Assembly (NCBI GenBank): GCA_920105625.2
Contig: CAKKTE020000328.1
Location: forward strand, 3,348,001-3,412,000
DNA from: Clusia tigrina
Taxonomy: Eukaryota > Arthropoda > Insecta > Diptera > Clusiidae
Reading direction: 5' to 3'
DNA length: 64,000 bases
Under the pieces are notes generated by a model. The model saw only the letters and a list, made by a program, of their open reading frames with translations. It did not search any database and was not told where the DNA came from. The translations under genes and the position numbers were made by a program. This document shows, in pieces, positions 23,642 through 34,972 of this stretch. Positions within the stretch are counted from its first letter, which is position 1. Each line of letters begins with the position of its first letter.

Positions 23642-26600
23642 GAGTACTTTATTGTTACAAAATTTCAAGGTTTTATGACGCTCCAGTAAAAAGCTACAAG
23701 CATTTGTTTGTTGCAAACTTTGATATGTATAGGATGCACCGTATATAAGTTAGGGTCATTTGAAGTTTTATCAGTGGTTGATTTGGGACTCAAGGGTAGC
23801 ATAGCTTTGAGCGATAGCTTAAATTGACAAGAGGCTCGAGTACTTTATTGTTACAAAATTTCAAGGTTTTATGACGCTCCAGTAAAAAGTTACAAGCATT
23901 TGTATGTTGCAAACTTTGATAGGTGTAGGACGTACTATAGAAGTTAGGGCCATTTGAAGTTTTATCAGTGTTTGATTTGGGACTCAAGGGTAGCATAGCT
24001 TTGAGCGATAACTTAAATTGACAAGACACTCGAGTACTTTATTGTTACAAAATTGAAAGGTTTTATGACGTTCCAGTAAAAAGTTACAAGCATTTGTATG
24101 TTGCAAACTTTGATAGGTGTAGGACGTACCGTATAGAAGTTATGGCCATTTTAAGTTTTATCAGTGTTTGATTTGGGACTCAAGGGTAGCATAGCTTTGA
24201 GCGATAGCTTAAATTGACAAGAGGCTCGAGTACTTTATTGTTACAAAATTTTAAGGTTTTATGACGCAGTAAAAAGTTACAAGCATTTGTATGTTGCAAA
24301 CTTTGATAGGTGTAGGACGTACCGTATTAAAGTTAGGGCCATTTGAAGTTTTATCAGTGTTTGATTTGGGACTCAAGGGTAGCATAGCTTTGAGCGATAG
24401 CTTAAATTGACAAGAGGCTCGAGTACCTTATTGTTACTAAATTTCAAGGTTTTATGACGCTCCAGTAAAAAGTTACAAGCATTTGTATGTTGCAAACTTT
24501 GATAGGTGAAGGACGTACCGTATAGAAGTTAGTGCCATTTGAAGTTTTATCAGTGTTTGATTTGGGACTCAAGGGTAACATAGCTTTGAACGATACCTTA
24601 AATTGACAAGAGTCTCGAGTACTTTATTGTTACAAAATTTCAACGTTTTATGACGCTCCAGTAAAAAGTTACAAGCATTTGTATGTTGCAAACTTTGATA
24701 GGTGTAGGACGTACCGTATAGAAGTTAGGGCCATTTGAAGTTTTATCAGTGTTTGATTTGGGACTCAAGGGTAGCATAGCTTTGAGCGATAACTTAAATT
24801 GACAAGAGGCTCGAGTACTTTATTGTTACAAAATTTCAAGGTTTTATGACGCTCCAGTAAAAAGCTACAAGCATTTGTTTGTTGCAAACTTTGATAGGTA
24901 TAGGATGCACCGTATAGAAGTTAGGGTCATTTGAAGTTTTATCAGTGGATGATTTGGGACTCAAGGGTAGCATAGCTTTGAGCGATAGCTTAAATTGACA
25001 AGAGGCTCGAGTACTTTATTGTTACAAAATTTCAAGGTTTTATGACGCTCCAGTAAAAAGTTACAAGCATTTGTATGTTGCAAACTTTGATAGTGTAGGA
25101 CGTACCGTATAGAAGTTAGCGCCATTTGAAGTTTTATCAGTGTTTTATTTGGGACTCAAGATAGCATAGCTTTGAGCGATAGCTTAAATTGACAAGAGGC
25201 TTGAGTACTTTATTGTTACAAAATTTCAAGGTTTTATGACGCTCCAGTAAAAAGTTGCAAGCATTTGTATGTTGCAAACTTTGATAGGTGTAGGATGTAC
25301 CGTATAGAAGTTAGGGCCATTTGAAGTTTTATCAGTGTTTGATTTGGGACTCAAGGATAGCATAGCTTTGAGCGATAGCTTAAATTGACAAGAGGCTCGA
25401 GTACTTTATTGTTACAAAATTTCAAGGTTTTATGACGCTCCAGTAAAAAGTTACAAGCATTTGTATGTTGCAAACTTTGATAGGTGTAGGACGTACTATA
25501 GAAGTTAGGGCCAGTTGAAGTTTTATCAGTGTTTGATTTGGGACTCAAGGGTAGCATAGCTTTGAGCGATAACTTAAATTGACAAGAGGCTCGAGTACTT
25601 TATTGTTACAAAATTTCAAGGTTTTATGACGCTCCAGTAAAAAGCTACAAGCATTTGTTTGTTGCAAACTTTGATATGTATAGGATGCACCGTATATAAG
25701 TTAGGGTAATTTGAAGTTTTATCAGTGGTTGATTTGACACTCAAGGGTAGCATAGCTTTGAGCGATAGCTTAAATTGACAAGAGGCTCGAGTACTTTATT
25801 GTTACAAAATTTCAAGGTTTTATGACGCTCCAGTAAAAAGTTACAAGCATTTGTATGTTGCAAACTTTGATAGGTGTAGGACGTACCGTAGAGAAGTTAG
25901 GCCCATTTGAAGTTTTATCAGTGTTTGATTTGGGACTCAAGGGTAGCATAAGTTTGAGCGATAGCTTAAATTGACAAGAGGCTCGATTACTTTATTGTTA
26001 CAAAATTTCAAGGTTTTATGACGCTCCAGTAAAAAGTTACAAGCATTTGTATGTTGCAAACTTTGATAGGTGTAGTACGTACCGTATAGAAGTTAGGGCC
26101 ATTTGAAGTTTTATCAGCGTTTGATTTGGGACTCAAGAGTAGCATAGCTTTGAGCGATAGCTTAAATTGACAAGAAGCTCGAGTACTTTATTGTTACAAA
26201 ATTTCAAGTTTTTATGACGCTCCAATAAAAAGTTACAAGCATTTGTATGTTGCAAACTTTGATAGGTGTAGGACGTACCGTATAGAAGTTGGGGCCATTT
26301 GAAATTTTATCAGTGTTTGATTTGGGACTCAAGGGTAGCATAGCTTTGAGCGATAGTTTAAATTGATAAGCGGCTCGAGTACTTTATTGTTACAAAATTT
26401 CAAGGTTTTAGGACGCTCCAGTAAAAAGTTACAAGCATTTGTATGTTGCAAACTTTGATAGGTGTAGGACGTACCATATATAAGTTAGTGTCATTGGAAC
26501 TTTTGTTAGTGTTTGATTTGGGACTCAAGATAGCATAGCTTTGAGGGATAGCTTAAGTTGACAAGAGGCTAGAGTACTTAATTGTTACAAAATTTCAAGG

Positions 26601-26963
26601 TTTTATGGCGGTCCAGTAAAAAGTTACAAGCATTTGTATGTTGCAAACTTTGATAGGTGTAGGACCTTCCGTATAGAAGTTAGGGCCATTTGAAGTTTTA
26701 TCTGTGTTTGTTTTCGGACTCAAGGGTAGCATAGCTGTGAGCGATAGCTTAAATTGACAAGAGGCTCGAGTACCTTATTGTTACAAAATTTCAAGGTTTT
26801 ATGACGATCCAGTAAAAAGTTGCAAGCATTTGTATGTTGTAAACTTTGATATAAGTAGGACGTACCGTATAGAAGTTAGGGCCATTTGAAGTTTTATCAG
26901 TGTTTGATTTGGGACTCAAGGGTAGCATGGCTTTGAGCGATAGCTTAAATTGACAAGAGGCTC
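23642..26963 (+). repeat. 17-mer HOR, copy 1 (3322 bp)
   Basis: Starts: 23642, 23838 (194 bp), 24032, 24228 (193 bp), 24421, 24617, 24813, 25009 (194 bp), 25203, 25399 (194 bp), 25593, 25789, 25985, 26181, 26377 (195 bp), 26572, 26768. The first half is left-hand family (ATTGAAAGG, CTC-deleted, ACCTTATT, CAACG, TTTGTTTG). The second half introduces right-hand classes (CGATTAC, GTAGTACG, TTTTAGGACG with CCATATATAAG, ACTTAATTG with GGCGGTCC). It is the longest repeat unit I could define. Confidence 0.88.
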
Positions 26964-29900
26964 GAGTAATTTATTGTTACAAAATTTCAAGGTTTTATGA
27001 CGCTCCAGTAAAAAGCTACAAGCATTTGTTTGTTGCAAACTTTGATATGTATAGGATGCACCGTATATAAGTTAGGGTCATTTGAAGTTTTATCAGTGGT
27101 TGATTTGGGACTCAAGGGTAGCATAGCTTTGAGCGATAGCTTAAATTGACAAGAGGCTCGAGTACTTTATTGTTACAAAATTTCAAGGTTTTATGACGCT
27201 CCAGTAAAAAGTTACAAGCATTTGTATGTTGCAAACTTTGATAGGTGTAGGACGTACTATAGAAGTTAGGGCCATTTGAAGTTTTATCAGTGTTTGATTT
27301 GGGACTCAAGGGTAGCATAGCTTTGAGCGATAACTTAAATTGACAAGACACTCGAGTACTTTATTGTTACAAAATTGAAAGGTTTTATGACGTTCCAGTA
27401 AAAAGTTACAAGCATTTGTATGTTGCAAACTTTGATAGGTGTAGGACGTACCGTATAGAAGTTATGGCCATTTTAAGTTTTATCAGTGTTTGATTTGGGA
27501 CTCAAGGGTAGCATAGCTTTGAGCGATAGCTTAAATTGACAAGAGGCTCGAGTACTTCATTGTTACAAAATTTTAAGGTTTTATGACGCAGTAAAAAGTT
27601 ACAAGCATTTGTATGTTGCAAACTTTGATAGGTGTAGGACGTACCGTATTAAAGTTAGGGCCATTTGAAGTTTTATCAGTGTTTGATTTGGGACTCAAGG
27701 GTAGCATAGCTTTGAGCGATAGCTTAAATTGACAAGAGGCTCGAGTACCTTATTGTTACTAAATTTCAAGGTTTTATGACGCTCCAGTAAAAAGTTACAA
27801 GCATTTGTATGTTGCAAACTTTGATAGGTGAAGGACGTACCGTATAGAAGTTAGTGCCATTTGAAGTTTTATCAGTGTTTGATTTGGGACTCAAGGGTAA
27901 CATAGCTTTGAACGATACCTTAAATTGACAAGAGTCTCGAGTACTTTATTGTTACAAAATTTCAACGTTTTATGACGCTCCAGTAAAAAGTTACAAGCAT
28001 TTGTATGTTGCAAACTTTGATAGGTGTAGGACGTACCGTATAGAAGTTAGGGCCATTTGAAGTTTTATCAGTGTTTGATTTGGGACTCAAGGGTAGCATA
28101 GCTTTGAGCGATAACTTAAATTGACAAGAGGCTCGAGTACTTTATTGTTACAAAATTTCAAGGTTTTATGACGCTCCAGTAAAAAGCTACAAGCATTTGT
28201 TTGTTGCAAACTTTGATAGGTATAGGATGCACCGTATAGAAGTTAGGGTCATTTGAAGTTTTATCAGTGGATGATTTGGGACTCAAGGGTAGCATAGCTT
28301 TGAGCGATAGCTTAAATTGACAAGAGGCTCGAGTACTTTATTGTTACAAAATTTCAAGGTTTTATGACGCTCCAGTAAAAAGTTACAAGCATTTGTATGT
28401 TGCAAACTTTGATAGTGTAGGACGTACCGTATAGAAGTTAGCGCCATTTGAAGTTTTATCAGTGTTTTATTTGGGACTCAAGATAGCATAGCTTTGAGCG
28501 ATAGCTTAAATTGACAAGAGGCTTGAGTACTTTATTGTTACAAAATTTCAAGGTTTTATGACGCTCCAGTAAAAAGTTGCAAGCATTTGTATGTTGCAAA
28601 CTTTGATAGGTGTAGGATGTACCGTATAGAAGTTAGGGCCATTTGAAGTTTTATCAGTGTTTGATTTGGGACTCAAGGATAGCATAGCTTTGAGCGATAG
28701 CTTAAATTGACAAGAGGCTCGAGTACTTTATTGTTACAAAATTTCAAGGTTTTATGACGCACCAGTAAAAAGTTACAAGCATTTGTATGTTGCAAACTTT
28801 GATAGGTGTAGGACGTACTATAGAAGTTAGGGCCAGTTGAAGTTTTATCAGTGTTTGATTTGGGACTCAAGGGTAGCATAGCTTTGAGCGATAACTTAAA
28901 TTGACAAGAGGCTCGAGTACTTTATTGTTACAAAATTTCAAGGTTTTATGACGCTCCAGTAAAAAGCTACAAGCATTTGTTTGTTGCAAACTTTGATATG
29001 TATAGGATGCACCGTATATAAGTTAGGGTAATTTGAAGTTTTATCAATGGTTGATTTGACACTCAAGGGTAGCATAGCTTTGAGCGATAGCTTAAATTGA
29101 CAAGAGGCTCGAGTACTTTATTGTTACAAAATTTCAAGGTTTTATGACGCTCCAGTAAAAAGTTACAAGCATTTGTATGTTGCAAACTTTGATAGGTGTA
29201 GGACGTACCGTAGAGAAGTTAGGCCCATTTGAAGTTTTATCAGTGTTTGATTTGGGACTCAAGGGTAGCATAAGTTTGAGCGATAGCTTAAATTGACAAG
29301 AGGCTTGATTACTTTATTGTTACAAAATTTCAAGGTTTTATGACGCTCCAGTAAAAAGTTACAAGCATTTGTATGTTGCAAACTTTGATAGGTGTAGTAC
29401 GTACCGTATAGAAGTTAGGGCCATTTGAAGTTTTATCAGCGTTTGATTTGGGACTCAAGAGTAGCATAGCTTTGAGCGATAGCTTAAATTGACAAGAAGC
29501 TCGAGTACTTTATTGTTACAAAATTTCAAGTTTTTATGACGCTCCAATAAAAAGTTACAAGCATTTGTATGTTGCAAACTTTGATAGGTGTAGGACGTAC
29601 CGTATAGAAGTTGGGGCCATTTGAAATTTTATCAGTGTTTGATTTGGGACTCAAGGGTAGCATAGCTTTGAGCGATAGCTTAAATTGATAAGCGGCTCGA
29701 GTACTTTATTGTTACAAAATTTCAAGGTTTTAGGACGCTCCAGTAAAAAGTTACAAGCATTTGTATGTTGCAAACTTTGATAGGTGTAGGACGTACCATA
29801 TATAAGTTAGTGTCATTGGAACTTTTGTTAGTGTTTGATTTGGGACTCAAGATAGCATAGCTTTGAGGGATAGCTTAAGTTGACAAGAGGCTAGAGTACT

Positions 29901-30285
29901 TAATTGTTACAAAATTTCAAGGTTTTATGGCGGTCCAGTAAAAAGTTACAAGCATTTGTATGTTGCAAACTTTGATAGGTGTAGGACCTTCCGTATAGAA
30001 GTTAGGGCCATTTGAAGTTTTATCTGTGTTTGATTTCGGACTCAAGGGTAGCATAGCTGTGAGCGATAGCTTAAATTGACAAGAGGCTCGAGTACCTTAT
30101 TGTTACAAAATTTCAAGGTTTTATGACGATCCAGTAAAAAGTTGCAAGCATTTGTATGTTGTAAACTTTGATATAAGTAGGACGTACCGTATAGAAGTTA
30201 GGGCCATTTGAAGTTTTATCAGTGTTTGATTTGGGACTCAAGGGTAGCATGGCTTTGAGCGATAGCTTAAATTGACAAGAGGCTC
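26964..30285 (+). repeat. 17-mer HOR, copy 2 (3322 bp)
   Basis: Starts: 26964, 27160, 27354, 27550, 27743, 27939, 28135, 28331, 28525, 28721, 28915, 29111, 29307, 29503, 29699, 29894, 30090. I see about six substitutions against copy 1, including GCACCAG for GCTCCAG near 28760, GGCTTGATT for GGCTCGATT near 29305, ATCAATGG near 29045 and GTTTGATTTCGG for GTTTGTTTTCGG near 30028, so identity is about 99.8%. The first monomer (26964) opens with GAGTAATTT, as 30286 does, but continues like 23642, so the duplication joint lies in its first tens of bases. Confidence 0.88.
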
Positions 30286-32045
30286 GAGTAATTTATTGTT
30301 ACAAAATTTTAAGTTCTTATGACGCTCCAGTAAAAAGTTACAATCATTTGTATGTTGCAAACTTTGATAGGTGTACGACGTACCGTATAGAAGTTAGGGC
30401 CATTTGAGTTTTATCAGTGTTTGATTTGGGACTCAAGGGTAGCATAGTTTTGAGCTATTGCTTAAATTGAAAAGAGGCTCGAGTACTCTATTGTTACAAA
30501 ATTTCAAGGTTTTATGACGCTCCAGTAAAAAGTTACAAGCATTTGTATGTTGCAAACTTTGATAGGTGTAGGACGTACCGTATAGAAGTTAGGGCCATTT
30601 GAAGTTTTGTCAGTGTTTGATTTGGCACTCAAGATAGCATAGCTTTGAGCTATATCTTAAGTTGACAAGAGGCTCGAGTACTTTATTGTTACAAAATTTG
30701 AAGGTTTTATGACGCTCCAATAAAAAGTTACAAGCATTTGTATGTTGCAAACTTTGATAGGTGTAGGACGTACCGTAGAGAAGTTAGGGCCATTTGAAGT
30801 TTTATCAGTGTTTGATTTGGTACTCAAGGGTAGCATAAGTTTGAGCGATAGCTTAAATTGACAAGAGGCTCGATTACTTTATTGTTACAAAATTTCAAGG
30901 TTTTATGACGCTCCAGTAAAAAGTTACAAGCATTTGTATGTTGCAAACTTTGATAGGTGTAGTACGTACCGTATAGAAGTTAGGGCCATTTGAAGTTTTA
31001 TCAGCGTTTGATTTGGGACTCAAGGGTAGCATAGCTTTGAGCGATAGCTTAAATTGACAAGAAGCTCGAGTACTTTATTGTTACAAAATTTCAAGTTTTT
31101 ATGACGCTCCAGTAAAAAGTTACAAGCATTTGTATGTTGCAAACTTTGATAGGTGTAGGACGTACCGTATAGAAGTTGGGGCCATTTGAAGTTTTATCAG
31201 TGTTTGATTTGGGACTCAAGGGTAGCATAGCTTTGAGCGATAGCTTAAATTGATAAGCGGATCGAGTACTTTATTGTTACAAAATTTCAAGGTGTTAGGA
31301 CGCTCCAGTAAAAAGTTACAAGCATTTGTATGTTGCAAACTTTGATAGGTGTAGGACGTACCATATATAAGTTAGGGCCATTTGAACTTTTGTCAGTGTT
31401 TGATTTGGGACTCAAGATAGCATAGCTTTGAGCGATAGCTTAAGTTGACAAGAGGCTCGAGTACTTAATTGTTACAAAATTTCAAGGTTTTATGACGGTC
31501 CAGTAAAAAGTTACAAGCATTTGTATGTTGCAAACTTTGATAAGTGTAGGACGTACCGTATAGAAGTTAAGCCCATTTGAAGTTTTATCAGTGTTTGATT
31601 TGGGACTCAAGGGTAGCATAGCTTTGAGCGATAGCTTAAATTGAGAAGAGGCTCGAGTACTCTATTGTTACAAAATTTCAATGTTTTATGGCGCTCCAGT
31701 AAAAAGTTACAAGCATTTGTATGTTGCAAACTTTGATAGGTGTAGGACGGACCGTATAGAAGTTAGAGCCATTTGACGTTTTATCAGTGTTTGATTTGGC
31801 ACTCAAGATAGCATAGCTTTGAGCGATAGCTTAAGTTGACAAGAGGCTCGAGTACTTTATTGTTACAAAATTTCAAGGTTTTATGACGCTGCAGTAAAAA
31901 GTTACAAGCATTTGTATGTTGCAAACTTTGATAGGTGTAGTACGTACCGTATAGAAGTTAGGGCCATTTGAAGTTTTATCAGTGTTTGATTTGGGACTCA
32001 AGCGTAGCATAGCTTTGAGCGATAGCTTAAATTGATAAGCGGCTC
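30286..32045 (+). repeat. Right-hand family begins: nine mixed monomers
   Basis: Starts: 30286, 30481, 30676, 30872, 31068, 31264, 31459, 31655, 31850. New classes dominate: GAGTAATTT with TTAAGTTCTTATG (30286), AAAGAGGCTCGAGTACTC (30481), CGATTAC with GTAGTACG (30872), AAGCTCGAG with AAGTTTTTATG (31068), GATCGAG with TTAGGACG (31264), ACTTAATTG with GACGGTCC (31459), CAATG with GGCGCTCC (31655), and GCTGCAGTAA (31850). Several are 195 bp because of CAAGATAGC. Together with 29699-30285 this forms a 12-mer of 2347 bp that is partly repeated from 32046. Confidence 0.82.
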
Positions 32046-33023
32046 GAGTACTTTATTGTTACAAAATTTCAAGGTTTTAGGACGCTCCAGTAAAAAGTTA
32101 CAAGCATTTGTATGTTGCAAACTTTGATAGGTGTAGGACGTACCATATATAAGTTAGTGCCATTTGAACTTTTGTTAGTGTTTGATTTGGGACTCAAGAT
32201 AGCATAGCTTTGAGGGATAGCTTAAGTTGACAAGAGGCTCGAGTACTTAATTGTTACAAAATTTCAAGGTTTTATGGCGGTCCAGTAAAAAGTTACAAGC
32301 ATTTGTATGTTGCAAACTTTGATAGGTGTAGGACCTTCCGTATAGAAGTTAGGGCCATTTGAAGTTTTATCTGTGTTTGATTTCGGACTCAAGGGTAGCA
32401 TAGCTGTGAGCGATAGCTTAAATTGACAAGAGGCTCGAGTACTTTATTGTTACAAAATTTCAAGGTTTTATGACGATCCAGTAAAAAGTTGCAAGCTTTT
32501 GTATGTTGCAAACTTTGATATGTGTAGGACGTACCGTATAGAAGTTAGGGCCATTTGAAGTTTTATCAGTGTTTGATTTGGGACTCAAGGGTAGCATGGC
32601 TTTGAGCGATAGCTTAAATTGACAAGAGGCTCGAGTAATTTATTGTTACAAAATTTTAAGTTCTTATGACGCTCCAGTAAAAAGTTACAAGCATTTGTAT
32701 GTTGCAAACTTTGATAGGTGTACGACGTACCGTATAGAAGTTAGGGCCATTTGAGTTTTATCAGTGTTTGATTTGGGACTCAAGGGTAGCATAGTTTTGA
32801 GCTATTGCTTAAATTGAAAAGAGGCTCGAGTACTCTATTGTTACAAAATTTCAAGGTTTTATGACGCTCCAGTAAAAAGTTACAAGCATTTGTATGTTGC
32901 AAACTTTGATAGGTGTAGGACGTACCGTATAGAAGTTGGGGCCATTTGAAGTTTTATCAGTGTTTGATTTGGGACTCAAGGGTAGAATAGCTTTGAGCGA
33001 TAGCTTAAATTGATAAGCGGATC
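32046..33023 (+). repeat. Partial second copy of the 12-mer (period 2347 bp)
   Basis: Starts: 32046, 32241, 32437, 32633, 32828. The first four correspond to 29699, 29894, 30090 and 30286 at +2347: TTTTAGGACG with GTTAGTG, GGCGGTCC with GGACCTTCC, GACGATCC with GTTGC, and TTCTTATG with the 1-bp loss TTTGAGTTTT. The monomer at 32828 begins like 30481 (ACTCTATTG) but ends with TTGGGGCC and a GATAAGCGGATCG join like 31068, so it is a hybrid that skips monomers. Confidence 0.78.
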
Positions 33024-33211
33024 GAGTACTTTATTGTTACAAAATTTCAAGGTTTCAGGACGCTCCAGTAAAAAGTTACAAGCATTTGTATGTTGCAAAC
33101 TTTGATAGGTGTAGGACGTACCATATATAAGTTAGGGCACTTTGAACTTTTGTCAGTGTTTGATTTGGGACTCAAGATAGCATAGCGATAGCTTAAGTTG
33201 ACAAGAGGCTC
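33024..33211 (+). repeat. 188-bp monomer with a 7-bp deletion
   Basis: This is the shortest monomer in the window. TAGCTTTGAGCGATAG is reduced to TAGCGATAG. The two ends of the lost segment are short AGC direct repeats (AGC-TTTG-AGC), so slippage or microhomology between them removes exactly 7 bp. It also has the 1-bp loss in CAAGATAGC, GGTTTCAGGACG and the altered GGGCACTTTG. I see the 7-bp loss only here, so it has not been amplified within the window. Confidence 0.9.
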
Positions 33212-34972
33212 GAGTACTTAATTGTTACAAAATTTCAAGGTTTTATGACGGTCCAGTAAAAAGTTACAAGCATTTGTATGTTGCAAACTTTGATAGGTGT
33301 AGGACGTACCGTATAGAAGTTAAGCCCATTTGAAGTTTTATCAGTGTTTGATTTGGGACTCAAGGGTAGCATAGCTTTGAGCGATAACTTAAATTGAAAA
33401 GAGGCTCGAGTACTCTATTGTTACAAAATTTCAATGTTTTATGGCGCTCCAGTAAAAAGTTACAAGCATTTGTATGTTGCAAACTTTGATAGGTGTAGGA
33501 CGGACCGTATAGAAGTTAGAGCCATTTGACGTTTTATCAGTGTTTGATTTGGCACTCAAGATAGCATAGCTTTGAGCGATAGCTTAAGTTGACAAGAGGC
33601 TCGAGTACTTTATTGTTACAAAATTTCAAGGTTTTATAACGCTGCAGTAAAAAGTTACAAGCATTTGTATGTTGCAAACTTTGATAGGTGTAGTACGTAC
33701 CGTATAGAAGTTAGGGCCATTTGAAGTTTTATCAGCGTTTGATTTGGGACTCAAGGGTAGCATAGCTTTGAGCGATAGCTTAAATTGACAAGAAGCTCGA
33801 GTACTTTATTGTTACAAAATTTCAAGTTTTTATGACGCTCCAGTAAAAAGTTACAAGCATTTGTATGTTGCAAACTTTGATAGGTGTAGGACGTACCGTA
33901 TAGAAGTTGGGGCCATTTAAAGTTTTATCAGTGTTTGATTTGGGACTCAAGGGTAGCATAGCTTTGAGCGATAGCTTAAATTGATAAGCGGATCGAGTGC
34001 TTTATTGTTACAAAATTTCAAGGTCTTAGGACGCTCCAGTAAAAAGTTACAAGCATTTGTATGTTGCAAACTTTGATAGGTGTAGGACGTACCATATATA
34101 AGTTAGGGCCATTTGAACTTTTGTCAGTGTTTGATTTGGGACTCAAGATAGCATAGCTTTGAGCGATAGCTTAAGTTGACAAGAGGCTCGAGTACTTAAT
34201 TGTTACAAAATTTCAAGGTTTTATGACGGTCCAGTAAAAAGTTACAAGCATTTGTATGTTGCAAACTTTGATAGGTGTAGGACGTACCGTATAGAAGTTA
34301 GGCCCATTTGAAGTTTTATCAGTGTTTGATTTGGGACTCAAGGGTAGCATAGCTTTGAGCGATAGCTTAAATTGAAAAGAGGCTCGAGTACCCTATTGTT
34401 ACAAAATTTCAATGTTTTATGGCGCTCCAGTAAAAAGTTACAAGCATTTGTATGTTGCAAACTTTGATAGGTGTAGGACGTACCATATAGAAGTTAGAGC
34501 CATTTGACATTTTATCAGTGTTTGATTTGGCACTCAAAATAGCATAGCTTTGAGCGATAGCTTAAGTTGACAAGAGGCTCGAGTACTTTATTGTTACAAA
34601 ATTTCAAGGTTTTATGACGCTGCAGTAAAAAGTTACAAGCATTTGTATGTTGCAAACTTTGATAGGTGTAGGCCGTACCGTATAGAAGTTAGGGCCATTT
34701 GAAGTTTTACCTCTGTTTGATTTAGGATCCAAGGGTAGCATAGCTTCGAACGAGAGCTTAAATTGACAAGAGGCTCGAGTACTTTATTGTTACAAAATTT
34801 CAAGGTTTTATGACGCTCCAGTAAAAAGTTGCAAGCATTTGTATGTTGCAAACTTTGATATGTGTAGGACGTACCGTATAGAAGTTAGGGCCATTTGAAG
34901 TTTTATCAGTGTTTGATTTGGGACTCAAGGGTAGCATAGCTTTGAGCGATAGTTTAAATTGACAAGAGGCTC
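33212..34972 (+). repeat. Mixed right-hand monomers
   Basis: Starts: 33212, 33408, 33603, 33799, 33995, 34190, 34386, 34581, 34777. The sequence 33024-33602 repeats the order of 31264-31849 at about +1760. Then 33799, 33995, 34190 and 34386 repeat the order AAGCTCGAG, GATCGAG, ACTTAATTG, CAATG/GGCGCTCC once more. The monomer at 34581 has GCTGCAGTAA, TCTCTGTTTG, AGGATCCAAGG (a BamHI site) and TTCGAAC. Very similar ones occur at 35952 and 43396. Confidence 0.75.

Noticed and set aside
11870..28879. Recurrent minus-strand open frames of 63-79 codons (for example 11870-12109, 13237-13476, 19690-19929, 21839-22078, 23790-24029, 27112-27351, 25351-25557, 28673-28879)
   Set aside because: They recur at the HOR periods, span parts of two satellite monomers, depend on the 194-bp deletion class to stay open, and match no domain I know. 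They are phase by-products of the repeat.
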